Of a stretch of DNA of 64,000 nt, positions 1 to 12,890 are shown piece by piece. Position numbers and translations under genes: made by a program. Position 1 is the stretch's first letter; every line of letters begins with the position of its first letter. The notes below the pieces were generated by a model. The model made no database searches. It worked only from the letters and a program-made list of their open reading frames with translations, and was not told the DNA's origin. The stretch spans positions 3,401,289 through 3,465,288 of the forward strand of contig NW_023998459.1 of NCBI RefSeq assembly GCF_014805625.2, given 5' to 3'. The stretch is from Glossina fuscipes (Eukaryota; Arthropoda; Insecta; Diptera; Glossinidae).

Positions 1-974
1 CTCCAAATTACGTCTTCAGAAATCTAATAGCTGAAAAAACCCAAGTATTGGAGAGTACTGGTTGGAATCTCTTTTACACAGACGGCTCAATATCTTCTGG
101 TCTGCCTCCCGCTTGTGCGCTGCAGGACGGGTTCTTATCAACCACATATTTCACGAAAGTACTTGGACGTTCACAACCGAAGCCAGAGCTATCCTTCACG
201 CTGCGAACTTTGCCCATAAAAACAAACTCAGAACCGTCATTGTTACCGAAAGTTTGTCTGTATTACTAGCTACCCGGAACCCTTCGACTTCGAGATGGAG
301 CACCATCAACAAATTAAGGAATATAATTACTACACCCGACGGAAAAATTAAAATGTTATGGGTACCAAGTCACATCGGTTTATTGGGAAATGAGCAGGCT
401 GATCGAGCGGCAAAGGATGCCGCTTCTGCTCCTCTAATTATGGATGATGTCATGGAAAAGTTGAATCTTCAAAGATACATTGCAAGAAAAGTTAAAGAGA
501 AAATTGCAGAAGGAAATTTACAATACCATCATCAACACTACTCTTCCATTAACCGTTAATTAACTCCACCTTTATATCCAACAAATGTTGAGAAAACCAA
601 GATCCAAACATTCTCGAGAATTCGCCTTGGTCATACAAGTGCAACTCACCAATGGATCCTGCAGAAGTCTTCTTCCCCAATCTGCTGTTGTGGACAAACT
701 CTTACTATGAAGCACATTCTCTGCGACTGCCTCAACTTCTCCTTGGCTAGAAGTATTGCATTTGGAACCATCAACCCTTTGAACATTCTACAATCAGCTT
801 CAGAACAGAATATCAATTCAATATATTACTTTATTAATACTACTAAGCTCATTATCTAATGTACATTTATTTAAATTAGAGCCGATAGCCTGTGTTGCTA
901 GTGCTCAATGTATTTTTTTTAGTCTAAGAAATCATTTCATTAGTCTAAAATTAAAATAATAATAATAATAATAA
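1..974 (+). pseudogene. I-clade non-LTR retrotransposon, 3' end (RNase H, Cys/His finger, TAA tail)
   Basis: Seen: an RNase H domain spread over two frames. The first acidic motif, FYTDGS, is near nt 70-87. After a frameshift the second frame (62-559) carries TTEARAIL and later WVPSHIGLLGNEQADRAAK. The third catalytic position reads TESLSVL where the related copy near 18.5 kb reads TDS, so Asp has become Glu. Downstream, about 600-760, RLGHTSATHQW is followed by Cys pairs and a KHILCDC motif, the C-terminal finger typical of I-type ORF2 proteins. The copy ends in six TAA units at 957-974, the tail known for I elements. It enters from the left edge, so its 5' end is outside the window. In life ORF2 reverse-transcribes and inserts the element; this copy is dead. 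Confidence 0.85.
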
Positions 975-3712
975 AGTTAAATGGTATATGTATTATAATT
1001 TTTTCTTTTATATCGTGTCTACCTTTTAATATTTTTCGTATTTAGTAATACTATTATGATTTAATACATAATAAATAAAAAATAATGAAAAACCCAAGAG
1101 AAGATGATGGTGGTGTTGGGGCGGTTGTTGTTAGTGGTGACCTAGATGTCAAAGATTCTGGACTTGAGTTCACTATTCTATTGTACAGGCTGCTATTGTT
1201 ACTGTAACTTTATAAAGGCCAAATTATCACTAACTAATGTTTTGTAGATAAGTGAACAGTCTAACTCTTCCGTACAAGATGTGAAAATTAGACTGCAAGA
1301 AGAATGTAAAATCTCTGTTTCCTACAAAAAAAAAAATTAAACAAACTATTTCAAAACGTTTAAACGACGTTATTAAACGAAAAGGACACTCCACCATATA
1401 TTAATTTTTATTAATACGCTGTTTTCTACCTTCGTATCCATCCTTATATGAAAAAAATCCAATACTAATGACGGTATTTTTTGAGTTGAAGTTATTTAAT
1501 TTTCTTCTCTACTGGAATAATGTTTCATTAGTTTTTTTTTTTATATATATTAATAACTTATTACAGCCTTTCACTCCTGATCTTTGAATTTAACAACCAT
1601 AGATGCAACCTTGTTGCATTGTAGCAATTGTGCAAATGTTGCATTGTCACCAGCAATGTAAGAAATGTTACAACGGAAAACACATATATTACAATTGATT
1701 GATGATTGGTCTTAATGTTGTGAGGAAGCGTTCTGCTCCCGTGCTAGAGACATGTCCGTATGCGCGATTGTCTGCCTATACTTTCAGTTGTCCGTCATCC
1801 GTAGTCCTAGAACATATAATATCTTAAAGCAGTTATCTGTCCGATCTGTCCGTTAAGTGCTTTATGATTTTGTATTAAGACATGGATACTTCTTTGTTGG
1901 CGATTGCCTTGGTTTATTACAACTACATATTTCTTAATTGGTTCCCCGGTGCGCTTTATGAAAACGCATCTCTTTTCCATTGATTATACGTATCCCAGAA
2001 TTGTGATATATATGTGCAAAAACATACGCTTTCATTATATGCAAAAACATTATTTATATAAGACGAGATATTTCGCTAACAACATTTGCGCAACAAAATT
2101 TTCATATCGCAGCAAAATTTCTTTCGACGTGTACTTGTAAGACACTGAACACATGTGCGCTATAACAGAAAACTTGCATTAACGTTGTAGTGGAAGCGCT
2201 AGTGTTCGTTTGTCGTGTGTTTACCTAAGCAATTATATGTGTGAGCGAGAGTAATAGAGTCTTAAATTTTGGTTTTTGTTTTGTTTGGCAGATTAGTTTG
2301 AATATTTTTATGTGAATATATTTTTATGATTTGCCCTCTTTTCGCAAAATTAGTATCATTTTTCTATCTGTCTATTCATTTACTTTCAAAAAATTTGTCT
2401 TATACCTAATCCTCTTAAACTTTACTTCTTGGCGACAATTATATATACAATTTTCCACATCTAATGTATTGCACAAGGCGCATTAGCAATTATTTTAAAT
2501 GGCTGTATCCTGTGTACCATGAATAGTTGTCATTACTTTGCTAACTGAATATTAAAATTAATATTAAATTAATATTAGAATAATAACAATTGTTAAGAAA
2601 TTTTAACGAAATAGGACAACAGTGCATAGAAATTTCAAGCAAAAGAGGCCTTAGCAGTGTTGTAGAGCACGTAGTGTAGGCGTTATGGTTAAAATATATG
2701 TTTACTCCGTGTTCAATTTGTTTAAACGACAGTTTGGCAAAGTGGCCATTGATGAAAATGTAGCAAATGCAAATGGTATAAAAATCTTTTTTTTAATCAT
2801 AATAGTAGGGAAAATATTTATATGATATTGATATGATAGAGACTATTACTATAAAAAAAATTTTTAGCGATGGCTGGGATACATATATATAAAAATGACA
2901 ACAATTCTCCAAAAACAATGCAAATCGGACAAAAATGTTCACATTAAAGCACTAAAAGTAAACGGCCAAATGCATTTTCTCATACATATAATTGCTTAAG
3001 TAAACGTACGCGCACGCGCACGCGCACAGGGGCATTTTCACTAACACTTGTGCTTTCAATATGTAAGGCTACAGCACAACGAAACGAAATCAAAGCGTAC
3101 ATATTTCATTCAAAAACGACTAATTTCATCTTCGTAAACAAGAAATTTTCATTAAAAATTATTGACATTTTGTCTGTGTTTGTATTAATTAGATTAGCTA
3201 TTGGCGATAAGTAAAGTTAATTAAAAATGTTTCAGTTGTTTTCTTCAGGAGGTATGTTTTGCCTGTTACTGTAAATGTTTGTATAAGATTAAATCTTTTC
3301 GTAGCTATTAAAAGCATTTTTCTATCTAGAGAAAATTTCTCGCATAAACAACTCTAACTCTAGCTATTTTTTTATAGCGTAACTTGCGAATATGCAAGAT
3401 AAGAGAGGTAGATTTTAACATTATTTTCAAGTATATTTAACCTGATAGTCTTTTTCCACACATTATTCCCAATATGCCCTACGTGCTTAATAAATAAAAT
3501 ATGAAAATGAGAAAAAGCTCGAAGAAGTTTTATGAAAATAAAAAAATATATTATGAAAATAAAGCCAAAAACAATGATAATAGCCACAATAACAAAACTC
3601 GAAAAGAAAAAGGTTTGAACCACACGCTAAACACTCTTTTCATAATAACTCAACTTACTTATACAATAATGCAACACATAAATGCAAAACACTATTGTAT
3701 GATGTTTCATCA
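975..3712. other. AT-rich non-coding stretch
   Basis: I see no coding region with recognisable domains. The stretch is AT-rich with homopolymer runs. It holds one short ACGCGC microsatellite (annotated separately) and repeated TGTCCGT-like words near 1750-1855, which resemble dispersed dipteran repeats. The short open frames here look like chance. Confidence 0.5.
3008..3027. repeat. (ACGCGC)n microsatellite
   Basis: About three perfect ACGCGC hexamers stand in otherwise AT-rich DNA. No flanking gene is visible. Confidence 0.8.
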
Positions 3713-5837
3713 TCACGTTCTGAACGTATCATAACACCTATCTTCCCAAGACGAACGTTCAACAGCTATTGGGTAATTGCGGCGAATCATGAGCAACATT
3801 CTTATGATTTTTTCCTGACCTTTTATTACAAAAATGCTACCCCATTCAGCATCGTGTGCACCGCACTTTATCATTTTTGCTGGTTTTGAAGACCCCAGAT
3901 TACAAATTTTAGATCTAAGTATTACGGGAATTTCATCGAGATCTATATCAATAGGTTCTTTTGGCGTACCGTTCACTTTCTAGCTTCACTTTATGGTACA
4001 CGTACCGCCATACGTTTGTTGCAATTGTCTTGCCTCAGCAGGGTAAATATTGCGATCCTTTACGTTAAAAAGCAGTTGACGGAACTTCTGGCTTTCTGAT
4101 TCTAATATCTTGAACGTTTTACTCAACTCTTTCTCCAACTCCCAACTGACAACCGAACAATTTCATATGTTTTCTTTTCAATTCGCTATTTTGTGTCTAC
4201 CTTTGCTTCTAGCTTTAATTTGTGAACAATTTCTTATGTTTTCTTTTCACTTCGCTATTTTGTGTCTACCTTAGTGTCTAGCTTTGATTTGCGAACATTT
4301 TCATATGTTTTCTTTTCATTTCGCTATTTTGTGTCTATCTATGTGTCTAGCAAAGAGCACGGAAATGTCTACCTATTACAAAAATCTAGCAGTCAATGCT
4401 GTCTACACCTAACCGAGTTTTTATATTCAGTGTTTGCAATTTTACGGGCACTGGTGGTGACCGAGAACGCATACGCAAATTGGAAAATCTCTTAAAAAAA
4501 CGATTACCTTCAATACTCGGCTCGCTTTTGTTTTGACTTGTTGTGCACGAAAAAGTCCCAAATGGGGAAACGCAAAATATTCCATAAAAAAAGTGATGTG
4601 AATATAAGAAATATTGATTGTCTATGCATGAGAAAAATGGTATATGCGTAATAATAGACTTAATTTTATGATACAAAATGGCTTTTTTGTTGTTGGGAGC
4701 TGAAGAACGTATTATTTGGAATTTCAACAGATCCGTAACCCATGCGTAACTATTGCATGCTCAGTTTCTTCGAATAAAGTTAGTGGGGAGGTAAGATAAT
4801 GTATAAGATGGGATTAGATATTATTAGATATTGTTTTGTATTTTTCCGTTTTGGTCGTATGCACATTCATATACGTAAATATATGTTAATGTGCATTTGT
4901 ATGTGTATATAGATTAATAAGTATATATATATATATTATATAAGTAATAGGGATGTGACTGAGTTTTTTTTGATTTTTTTTTTTGTATTTCTTGCCATTT
5001 CTATTTCTATTATGTTAATCGAAAGACGATGGTCATTCTAGATACTCCCATCAATCCTTTTTATAGCCCAACATGATCCAATAGAACATTACGACGTTTC
5101 TCGCAATATCGATATTTATCTTGTACTTTTTGTTTGATATCGGCCAAGTTCTCTGACGTTACATCACGTTCCAAATATCCGGATAATTTCTCCGCAGATT
5201 CTAAATCCTTTTGAGGATATCAAATATCATCGATTGATTGTTTTTCTTTAAATAATAAGCAAACACATAAGTATAGACAAGAGTTTGACGGCATTGGCAA
5301 GGGCCTTTTATAACCTAAGGGAGCTAGTATGTACAATTATCGAAGGTATCGATTATTTTCAATATCTTACAATTATCTATTTTTTTCTTTATACTAATCC
5401 AAAAGACTTGTGGCGTAAATGTTCATTTACTATTATCTATGCCTACAATTTTATTGGAAACCATTATCTTCTTTTTCTGTGAGCCAGCAATCCAAGGACA
5501 GATGACTCGTTGAGTTGAAAACACTGTCTTAAATTTATTGAAATATATGAAGTTTTTGTATTGATATCATTTTGGCTTTTGCGTTCAGCACTTGGTGGTC
5601 TCGTCAAAAGGCGTCTTTGTTGTTTTTTTCGTGTGGTTGCTTCCAAACGTGTGTGCCTTGGCTTGCGGCTCTTACAGTTCTTCTCCTGGTTTACTGTCTT
5701 TTTAACAATATGAAGCTAATTTAAGCGATCATTTCTGAAATCTTTTCTGTTTTTCTATTTTTCTCTTTTGTCTGTTGCATGGAGTGTTTATTTATATCAT
5801 TTTCATCCAAAACAGGCCCAGATTCTGCACGATTCAT
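3713..5837 (-). pseudogene. Unrecognised, possibly decayed multi-exon gene
   Basis: Several minus-strand pieces look coding but are not open end to end. (1) 5837-5721: 38 codons starting MNRAESGPVLDEND, very Lys/Glu-rich. (2) about 5716-5464: a shifted frame, strongly basic (RKKQQRRLLTRPPSAERK), like a nuclear-localisation region. (3) about 5258-5061: [18 protein letters not shown] and a probable coiled coil ending LLDHVGL-stop. One in-frame TGA lies where Trp would fit, and a plausible pyrimidine-rich AG acceptor lies upstream. (4) about 4155-4010: LEKELSKTFKILESESQKF, preceded by a good TTGTCAG acceptor and followed by a GTACGT donor-like site. (5) 3976-3713: includes IDIDLDEIPVILRSK. I do not recognise the family. 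It could be one decayed host gene, a mobile-element protein, or unrelated fragments; the exon links are inference. Confidence 0.3.
4155..4351. repeat. 69-bp tandem repeat, about 2.9 copies
   Basis: Units begin at 4155, 4224 and 4293, each starting GAACA(A/T)TTTC and containing TTCGCTATTTTGTGTCTA. Substitutions are few, so this is a fairly recent local duplication. It lies just upstream (minus-strand sense) of a coding-looking fragment at 4155-4010, which would place it in an intron if that gene model holds. Confidence 0.85.
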
Positions 5838-7794
5838 TACATGTTGGCGTCGCGAGCGTTATTTTCGAGCGAAGTGTGCAGGTATTACTGGCCCTGCTGC
5901 TGGCGCAATCCTAGATCCTTCGAAAGGCTAACGTTTGTCACTTCCCGACGGTAGGAAGCGGGACATTGAGCTATAAGCTTTTCACGGAGACAAGTATTGG
6001 TTTTTCTGAATTAAGTAAAAGTCTCGTGACATAGCACGGAAAATTTGAAAAAATGAAGTCGTTGTTCGATCGGCGGCGCTATCTGACGTGTCTTCTGTCT
6101 TGGTGTTAGATTAAGCTAGTAATAACTTGATTATTTTGTTAAGTTGACATGACGAAGGACGGGTTTGGTAAGGTTGCCAAAAGACAATTTTGAAGGAAGT
6201 ATGAGTCAGATGACTTCCACCATCGTTCGAATCGATGAATTGACCGTTTTCGTTTCGTTTTTCTTGCTCTTCTTGATCAGGCGGTCAACTTGTGAGCAAC
6301 TGTGCTTTAGGGAGTGATCCTAACTTAGATTATAATTTTCTTTCCTTTTCTCAGCCATCAATAATGTCTGATTGTGATACATGTGTGAAAGTATCGGCCG
6401 CAATTTACGCTACCTAAACTAAATTATATTGAAATAAAGTGCCACGAAATCGACCAAATGAAATAGAAAATTAAAACAATCTTCATTGATAATTTTCTCC
6501 CATTGACTTAATGAAATAAAGACTGCACCCTCGCGAAGAGTTCAGTCACGTAAATAACGAAAACGTCCCAAGAAATATAAATTTTTTGTGCGGTTTCTGG
6601 AAAATCGGCGATTTTTATCCCATCACTACCATTTTGTTCTAAACTTTTCTTTCCTTGTGATGGATGTTCAGATACAATGGAGTCAACAGCATCTATCCAC
6701 ACTTTATACATTCGTATACATTCATAAGAGATTAGCTACAAGCCAAATTTTATTTCTTTCGTATAAAGTATGGTCTACCTCGCCAGAAATCAGCTTTGGT
6801 TGCTCTCGAAAGCCAGCGGGCAATTAAAAGAAAACGTTTTATCATTCATATATTTCTTCAGTTTACGGGTATCCATGATCTATAGATTATTTTAAATTTT
6901 TGTTGGTTTTCCATTATTGTCAACCGCAGTATTACGTTTAGCACATATGGAAGCATTGGAGACGCTATAAGTAACGGTTTTAAAGCTGTCTAATTGTTAA
7001 ATACCTGAAATATGAATCGGAATAGGGAAGTGTAAGTGTTTAAGTCGTAATCGTTTATATAGACAGTTTTAAGTCAAGATTGGATTGTCCAGATAATCAA
7101 AATAGTTTGGTGCAGACCCTTAATACAAGTATTATAAACGAAATCCTTTGAGAGCGGGCAGTTGGTTAATGAAGATTTCTGCGTCAAAAGAGAAATCTCC
7201 ATTTGTTCTTCTTTTTGTTTTTGCAATTTTACAAACTTGATTCAAAATCAATACCATTTCCCTATATAAGGTTGTGCAAGTACGTAACACCGAAAAGCGA
7301 TTATGATGGACCCACCTTTTATTATGCCGATCGATTTGGAATTGTTTCCTGAATCGATCTAAGTTTGTCTGTCCATCTGATATAATTTATTTTTTAATAG
7401 CAGTCGCCGCTTTTATTTACCTATTTACCGCAAAGCCTTCTAAATAAAAAACGTGACTATCAACTTGGCATAAAATCTTTCAGACCGCTGCTCCTTCTTC
7501 CTTCATATTTTCTTGCTAATCGTCACTGTTTTTATACATATTCGACAGAAATGCGGTGACGAAAGAAATGAATTAAAATGTAAATCATATTTTTGGACAA
7601 AGAATTAGCATTTTTGGTTTTTACAATGTCGCTGTGTATATTGTTTGCACGTTGTAATTGTTTCAAGACAATGTTGTCCTTTCTTTACTTCTATGTGAAA
7701 TGTTTACTAATCTAAAATATAATACGCAAAAAAGATTATTTCTTATAAATACACAGCTGATTCCAACTGATTTTCGTTTGAATACAATTTCCAC
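5838..7794. other. Non-coding stretch
   Basis: No recognisable protein or RNA gene. Open frames are short and have no domain-like composition. A GC-richer patch near 5840-6110 has no identifiable content. Confidence 0.5.
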
Positions 7795-8975
7795 AATTCT
7801 ACTTATTTTGGTTTGAATACAACTTCCACCAGACAAATGGCCAACTGCCTCACAGTATACATTGAATCCATACTCATATCGACCAGATGTTATACACACT
7901 GATTTAAGCAAAGCATTTGATATGGTTAACCATAACTTACTTTAAACTTCCAGTCTCTGGCTTCTCTTTCTATTTAGTGAAATGGATAAGCTCTTATCTG
8001 CACAATGGATTCTTCAGGGTTTTGTTCAACTTCACCACCTCGGATGAATTCCACGTTATGTCTGGCGTACCTCAAGAAAGTCACTTAGGTCCCATTTTAT
8101 TTAGTTTATACATTAACGATCTTCCATCGGCGTTTAATTCCAGCCAGATCTTAATGTATGCTGATGATGTGAAACTGTTTTCTTCCTTCTCTGTTGAATC
8201 GCAATCACATCAGCTTCAAGGTGACTCGGATAATTTCGTTGCATGGTGCTCTTTGAATCTTGTGAAACTAAATCTGAGTAAATGTAAGAAGGTTCTTTCT
8301 CAAGAAGAAAGCCTTTCATTACTGAGTATTTTATAGATTCGCATAAGTTGGAGGACGTCAATTCGATCACAGATTTAGGCGTTCTATTTGACCATAGGTT
8401 ATGTTTTAACTTGCATATTGAGCTCTCGACAAGCAAAGTTAGGTCCGTGCTTGGTTTTATAAAAAGGTGGTCCAAAGTGCTTGATGATACATTATGAAAA
8501 GGCTGTACACGTGTTTGGTTAAACCCATACTTGAGTATGCCTCTGTTGTGTGGTCTCTTTCATATACGTGCTACGTAGATTTAATTGAATCTGTTCAAAA
8601 GCAATTTTTACTTTTTGCCCTTAGAAATTTAGGTTGGTTTGCCTCTCTTCCTTCCTATGAAAATAGGTTGCTTCTGCTGTCCTTACCGTCTCTTCAGAAA
8701 CGTAGGTTTGTTCTTTGCGTTCCCTTGTAATCAAAATAATAAATGGTGCTATTGACTCGCCTTTATTACTTGGTGAAATAAGCTTTAATGTCGCTAACCG
8801 CTTCTCTAGGCACTTTGTCTAGGGTAAGCTTAGTCAGTGTAAATATAATTATAAGCTGTTTAATCCACTCAGAGTTGTTTGCAAGAATCTAAATGACGTC
8901 TATCACTTATTCTCATTATCGGACTCTGTAACGTCCGCGAACAAATTTAGGGAAGGGTGTCAGTCGGCCAGTGGT
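7795..8975 (+). pseudogene. Jockey/CR1-like non-LTR reverse transcriptase relic
   Basis: Three frames together give an RT. A finger region (STRQMANCLTVYIE) leads to DLSKAFDMVNHN (motif A Asp) near 7900. Next come SGVPQESHLGPILFSLYIND near 8060-8120 and MYADDVKLF with an intact YADD at 8157-8168. A DLGVLFDHRL motif follows near 8370, then the C-terminal KPILEYASVVWSL and LPSLQKRRF. The tail continues past the stop at 8730 in a shifted frame to about 8975 (LFSLSDSVTSANKFRE). Frameshifts and an internal stop make it non-functional. The 5' part (ORF1, endonuclease) is absent, as is usual for 5'-truncated non-LTR copies. Related fragments lie at 13.1 and 23.5 kb. Confidence 0.85.
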
Positions 8976-9009
8976 TGCCGAAAATGTAGCAATAATGGCA
9001 TACCGTTAT

Positions 9010-9069
9010 GCAAAATCGCGTGATTTTGCGGTTCGTTCCTTTGTTTTGCACAATAGCGGCTAGCCGCTA
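9010..9069. other. Hairpin and perfect palindrome pair
   Basis: GCAAAATC-GCGT-GATTTTGC at 9010-9029 is an 8-bp perfect stem with a 4-nt loop. TAGCGGCTAGCCGCTA at 9054-9069 is a perfect 16-bp palindrome. Both lie just past the 3' end of the jockey/CR1-like relic, so they may belong to its 3' untranslated region. Confidence 0.6.
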
Positions 9070-11586
9070 AGTAGCCAACGCAAAAGAAAAAGAAAAGAAA
9101 GAACAAAAAATAAGAAATCATGCAAAGAGATTAGGTTTTGGGTTTCATTGATTTGTCTGCTAGCGAGAGTCTGGTTTTGACGATGTAACAGAAAGGTTCT
9201 GAGTTATCTTGAAAAAATTTATAGTTAATAAAAAAAAAAGTCAAAACACTCGCGTATGTTTCGTTATGTTGTGTCAGGCAAATAGATCAACTTAAAGAAA
9301 AAAAAAAAAGAAAAGAAAGTAAAAAAATTAAATGTATTAAAACTTGGCAAAGAAAAAAAAGTTAAATTAATTACGGTTCGAGCTAAAGTGTAGCTTAAAC
9401 TTATTCTGTTGAATGGGAAGATCGATATCTACAAGCAACATTAATTTTTTTCTGGATGTGTTAAGAAGAACCGGTAAACGTAAAGGATATTACATGAACT
9501 TCTAAGAGATAAATAAAAGAAATTATGTATTTGATAGGAAAAATTAAATAAAATGACAAAGAAAATATTATTTAAAAAGAATCCATAATTCTTATATATT
9601 AGAAGCCACATAAAGAGAAGTGTGTAAAAATATTTTACAACAAAGCAATGACTGAAAAGAAAATCGAAAAAAAGCTACTCTGAATATCTGAATTCGAGAA
9701 ATGAAAGAGTTTGTTTTAAAAAGAGATTTTGCTTGTGAATACTAATGTTTTAACATTGCAAAATAAGAAAAAAAAAAAAGAAGAAATCAAGGCTTGCTAG
9801 TTAAGATTACACAATTATTACGATGGCTATGAATAAATTTTTAAATTTAAATGCCAAAATATTGATAAACAAAATGTAACTAAAAAGTAGAAACAACAGC
9901 GATCAGAAGGCTAAAGAAATGTGTTAAGGTGACGTTAAAAAGTAGTGGCGTTTATTAAAGAAAACTTTCAAAAAGAAAGAAAAACTGAAAGATTTCCTAC
10001 CTTTTTTTTTTTTGTTTAAATAAAAAAATAAACACATGTAAATGGTAAATGTTATGTTTGGCAATTTAACATGGTGCGTTTGATTTCGCGATCGATAAGC
10101 GGTTGTCATGCATACTGGTTCAGTTGAAAGTACCGCTTTCGGCTGGAAGGCCTTATAGAGAAAAAAAAAAAAAAAGAGGAATAGACGATATGTGTGGATG
10201 TGTGTATGTGGCTCAAATGTTAGATGGCGTTTATACGATTGTTCAGCCGTTAAATGAATAAGCTATAGGTTCTTATAGCATTAACGAAAAACAAAACTGA
10301 AACAAAGCAAAAAGCAAATGAATGCAAAAACAGTAATTTTTTGATTGTCTAAATAAATGAAAAATGTTTTCTAAGCGTCTGATGTCAAGAGATGTGAACA
10401 AGTTACGTTGTAAAATTGTCGAAATTTATAATAAATCGATAAACAGTGGAAATAAAATATTTGCAGTTTTTATTGCTACGGTTAGTTAGGTGTACTTATG
10501 TAAAAACGGAAATAAAGGCATTAGTAACATTGCCTGTGAAGTGGACCCCGAAAAGAGTGTCGTGAAAGATCCCTAAGAAATTAGTTCAATTCCCAAGGTG
10601 CGAAAACTTGAAAATACATGACGTTTGAGAATGACGTTGAGATGATTAATGAATTAATTCTGGGGCAAATAAAAAAAAAGGTAAAGCTCGGTTTAAAAAA
10701 GAAAAAGGAAAAAGAAAAAAATTTATTTTATAAAACCACTGCTTATGATCACGCCATTGGCCGTCGCTACCACTGAAGGAGATGCTCATTGGAGGAACTA
10801 TAAGGAGACGCAGCGGTCCTGTTAGGTTGGACCAAGGGCGGTAAGGGCTGGGGCTGCTGCAGAGGATAGAAGGCGCGATTGACGTCTGCATCCCATCCCG
10901 AGGTAGTTCTCATTTAAATACTAATTATATTGTACCTTTCTTGTGGTTAAAGAATATATGAGATTTGTGTCGATGTATGCAGCACCCAGACAAGCCTTCT
11001 ATTGTACCGATCTATTCAGAATAACATTCGTTCCAAGCTTGCCTATCCGCCTTGTTTTCCTAAGTTAAACCTATAGGTCACAATTTTTGAGATATTTTGA
11101 TGAAATTTGCTACACTGACAAGTTTTGGCCTAAAAACGAACACTATTGAAAATGGGTCAGATCGACCTACTTTTTCGACCGCTTCCCACATAGCGCCTTA
11201 TTTTAAAATGTCGTTATATGGACAACTGTATTAATTCAAGTGATGGAGACTATTTAATGGTGAGCCGTGTCCTAATATAAAGATTTTACTTGTTTTAGAT
11301 CTGTAAACAACACAGATTCGCTCCCCGGCCTATAAAATTTTATTGTTTTGCTTTTCATACCTATCACCGAAGGACGGGGAGTGTATTCATTTTGTGAAAA
11401 CGTTTGCGATTTCCAGAAGGAAGCCTATGAGACTCCATGAGGTGTATCTGTCCCTAGTCATCATTAAATTTAACCATGCCTGTCTCTCTGCCTGTCTGTA
11501 ATAGAAATTCTCATTGTCGCAAAGACATAGCAATAGGCTTCAAATTTGGTACCAAGGTTGAAAGTGAATTCTTGATAATTGTACAC

Positions 11587-11806
11587 GCTTATTCTCAAAA
11601 GTCACACAATACATGTAAACAAATTTATTCAAACATTCTCAGTTGTATGGAATTTTTATTTTCTCAGATGGTTGGAATTTGTATACAAATTATTGAGAAT
11701 ATATACGCTTAATCTCGCATCGATGGCTTTTTTACAAAGACCTGTTGATTTATTGAGAACGAATATGTGCTTATTCTCGAAAGTCCCACAATACATGCAA
11801 AATATA
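11587..11806. repeat. Two ~30-bp direct repeats (GCTTATTCTC family)
   Basis: GCTTATTCTC followed by (A/G)AAAGTC(A/C)CACAATACATG occurs at 11587 and again at 11769, 182 bp apart. The words ATTGAGAA and ACGCTTAATCTC occur between them. The same vocabulary appears in reverse complement at 25832-26045, which suggests a dispersed repeat family. Confidence 0.6.
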
Positions 11807-12756
11807 TATATATTTGATTGAATTATTTCCAAATAATTTATATCATTTTGACGTTCGAAAGAAATTTCTTCATGATTTCCTTGAAGTAACTCTTTCGATG
11901 TTTTACATGTCACGCATTCCATCAAAGAAGTTTTATTACAACCTAACGGGCGTGAGTTCGCAAAGTTTATAGAATGAACTTTAATGGATCGACGCTGGAT
12001 ATTGTAAAAGCGCACGATTCGAAAGTAGATGATAGAATTACTGTAGAAAGTGTTGAATGACCTAACGCTCCGATTAAAAGCATGAATTCACTTCATGGCA
12101 TAATAGTCGAAAGAAAAATAAAAAGTTTTGTATTAATTGCTAGAATGCCGTTTTACCTTTTTCTTTGAATCGCCACTATAGCGAAAATTTCGAAGTAGGA
12201 TTTTTGGATTAAAATTTATTCTGCATAACACTTTTTTCCTTAATTTTCAATTTAGTTCAGTATTAAACAGAGTATGACTTACTGTGCACAACCGCACAAA
12301 AAAACGCTAATTGATAGAATACAGTAAAAAACAAGTAAAACTAAAATATTTTTAAAGTTGAAAAAAGCATATCTGCTTTATACCAGCCAAAAGAAGAGTA
12401 CAAGTTCTAAGCTAAAAAAAGGGAGGAGTTTCCGAAATAAGTTAATTTCTCCGTTAAGATAATTCCTGAGTTTTTGTTATACGTTTCGCTCCACGATTCG
12501 GTGATCCTTTAGGTGTGGCGAAAGCGGAATGGTCAAGAATTTTTTTAGGATACAATTCATCTTGAAGAAAATCAGTCGTTAGTTCAGTACCGTTATCAAT
12601 TTTTAGCTGAATAAAATAAAATCCATCGCCATATTAAACGAAACATGTAAACATACGCCATCATTTCGTTCATGAAGCTGTTGAAACACACGATAGCTAA
12701 ACTGAGTGTATTTCTACGGACAAAATATCTGCTGACGTATTAACCAGATCTTTAAT

Positions 12757-12890
12757 ATACCCAATACAATACAATACAATTTTTACAACTCTTTCTCTTG
12801 CTCACACAATTTCGGGTCGTTAAGTATTGTGAAAATTCAACTCTTCCTCTTGCTCACACAATTGTGTTGTGATTTAATAAATTCCATAAT
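12757..12890. repeat. (AATAC)n microsatellite and a 52-bp tandem duplication
   Basis: About four AATAC units lie at 12758-12779. They are followed by two copies of CAACTCTT(T/C)CTCTTGCTCA starting at 12786 and 12838. Confidence 0.75.
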
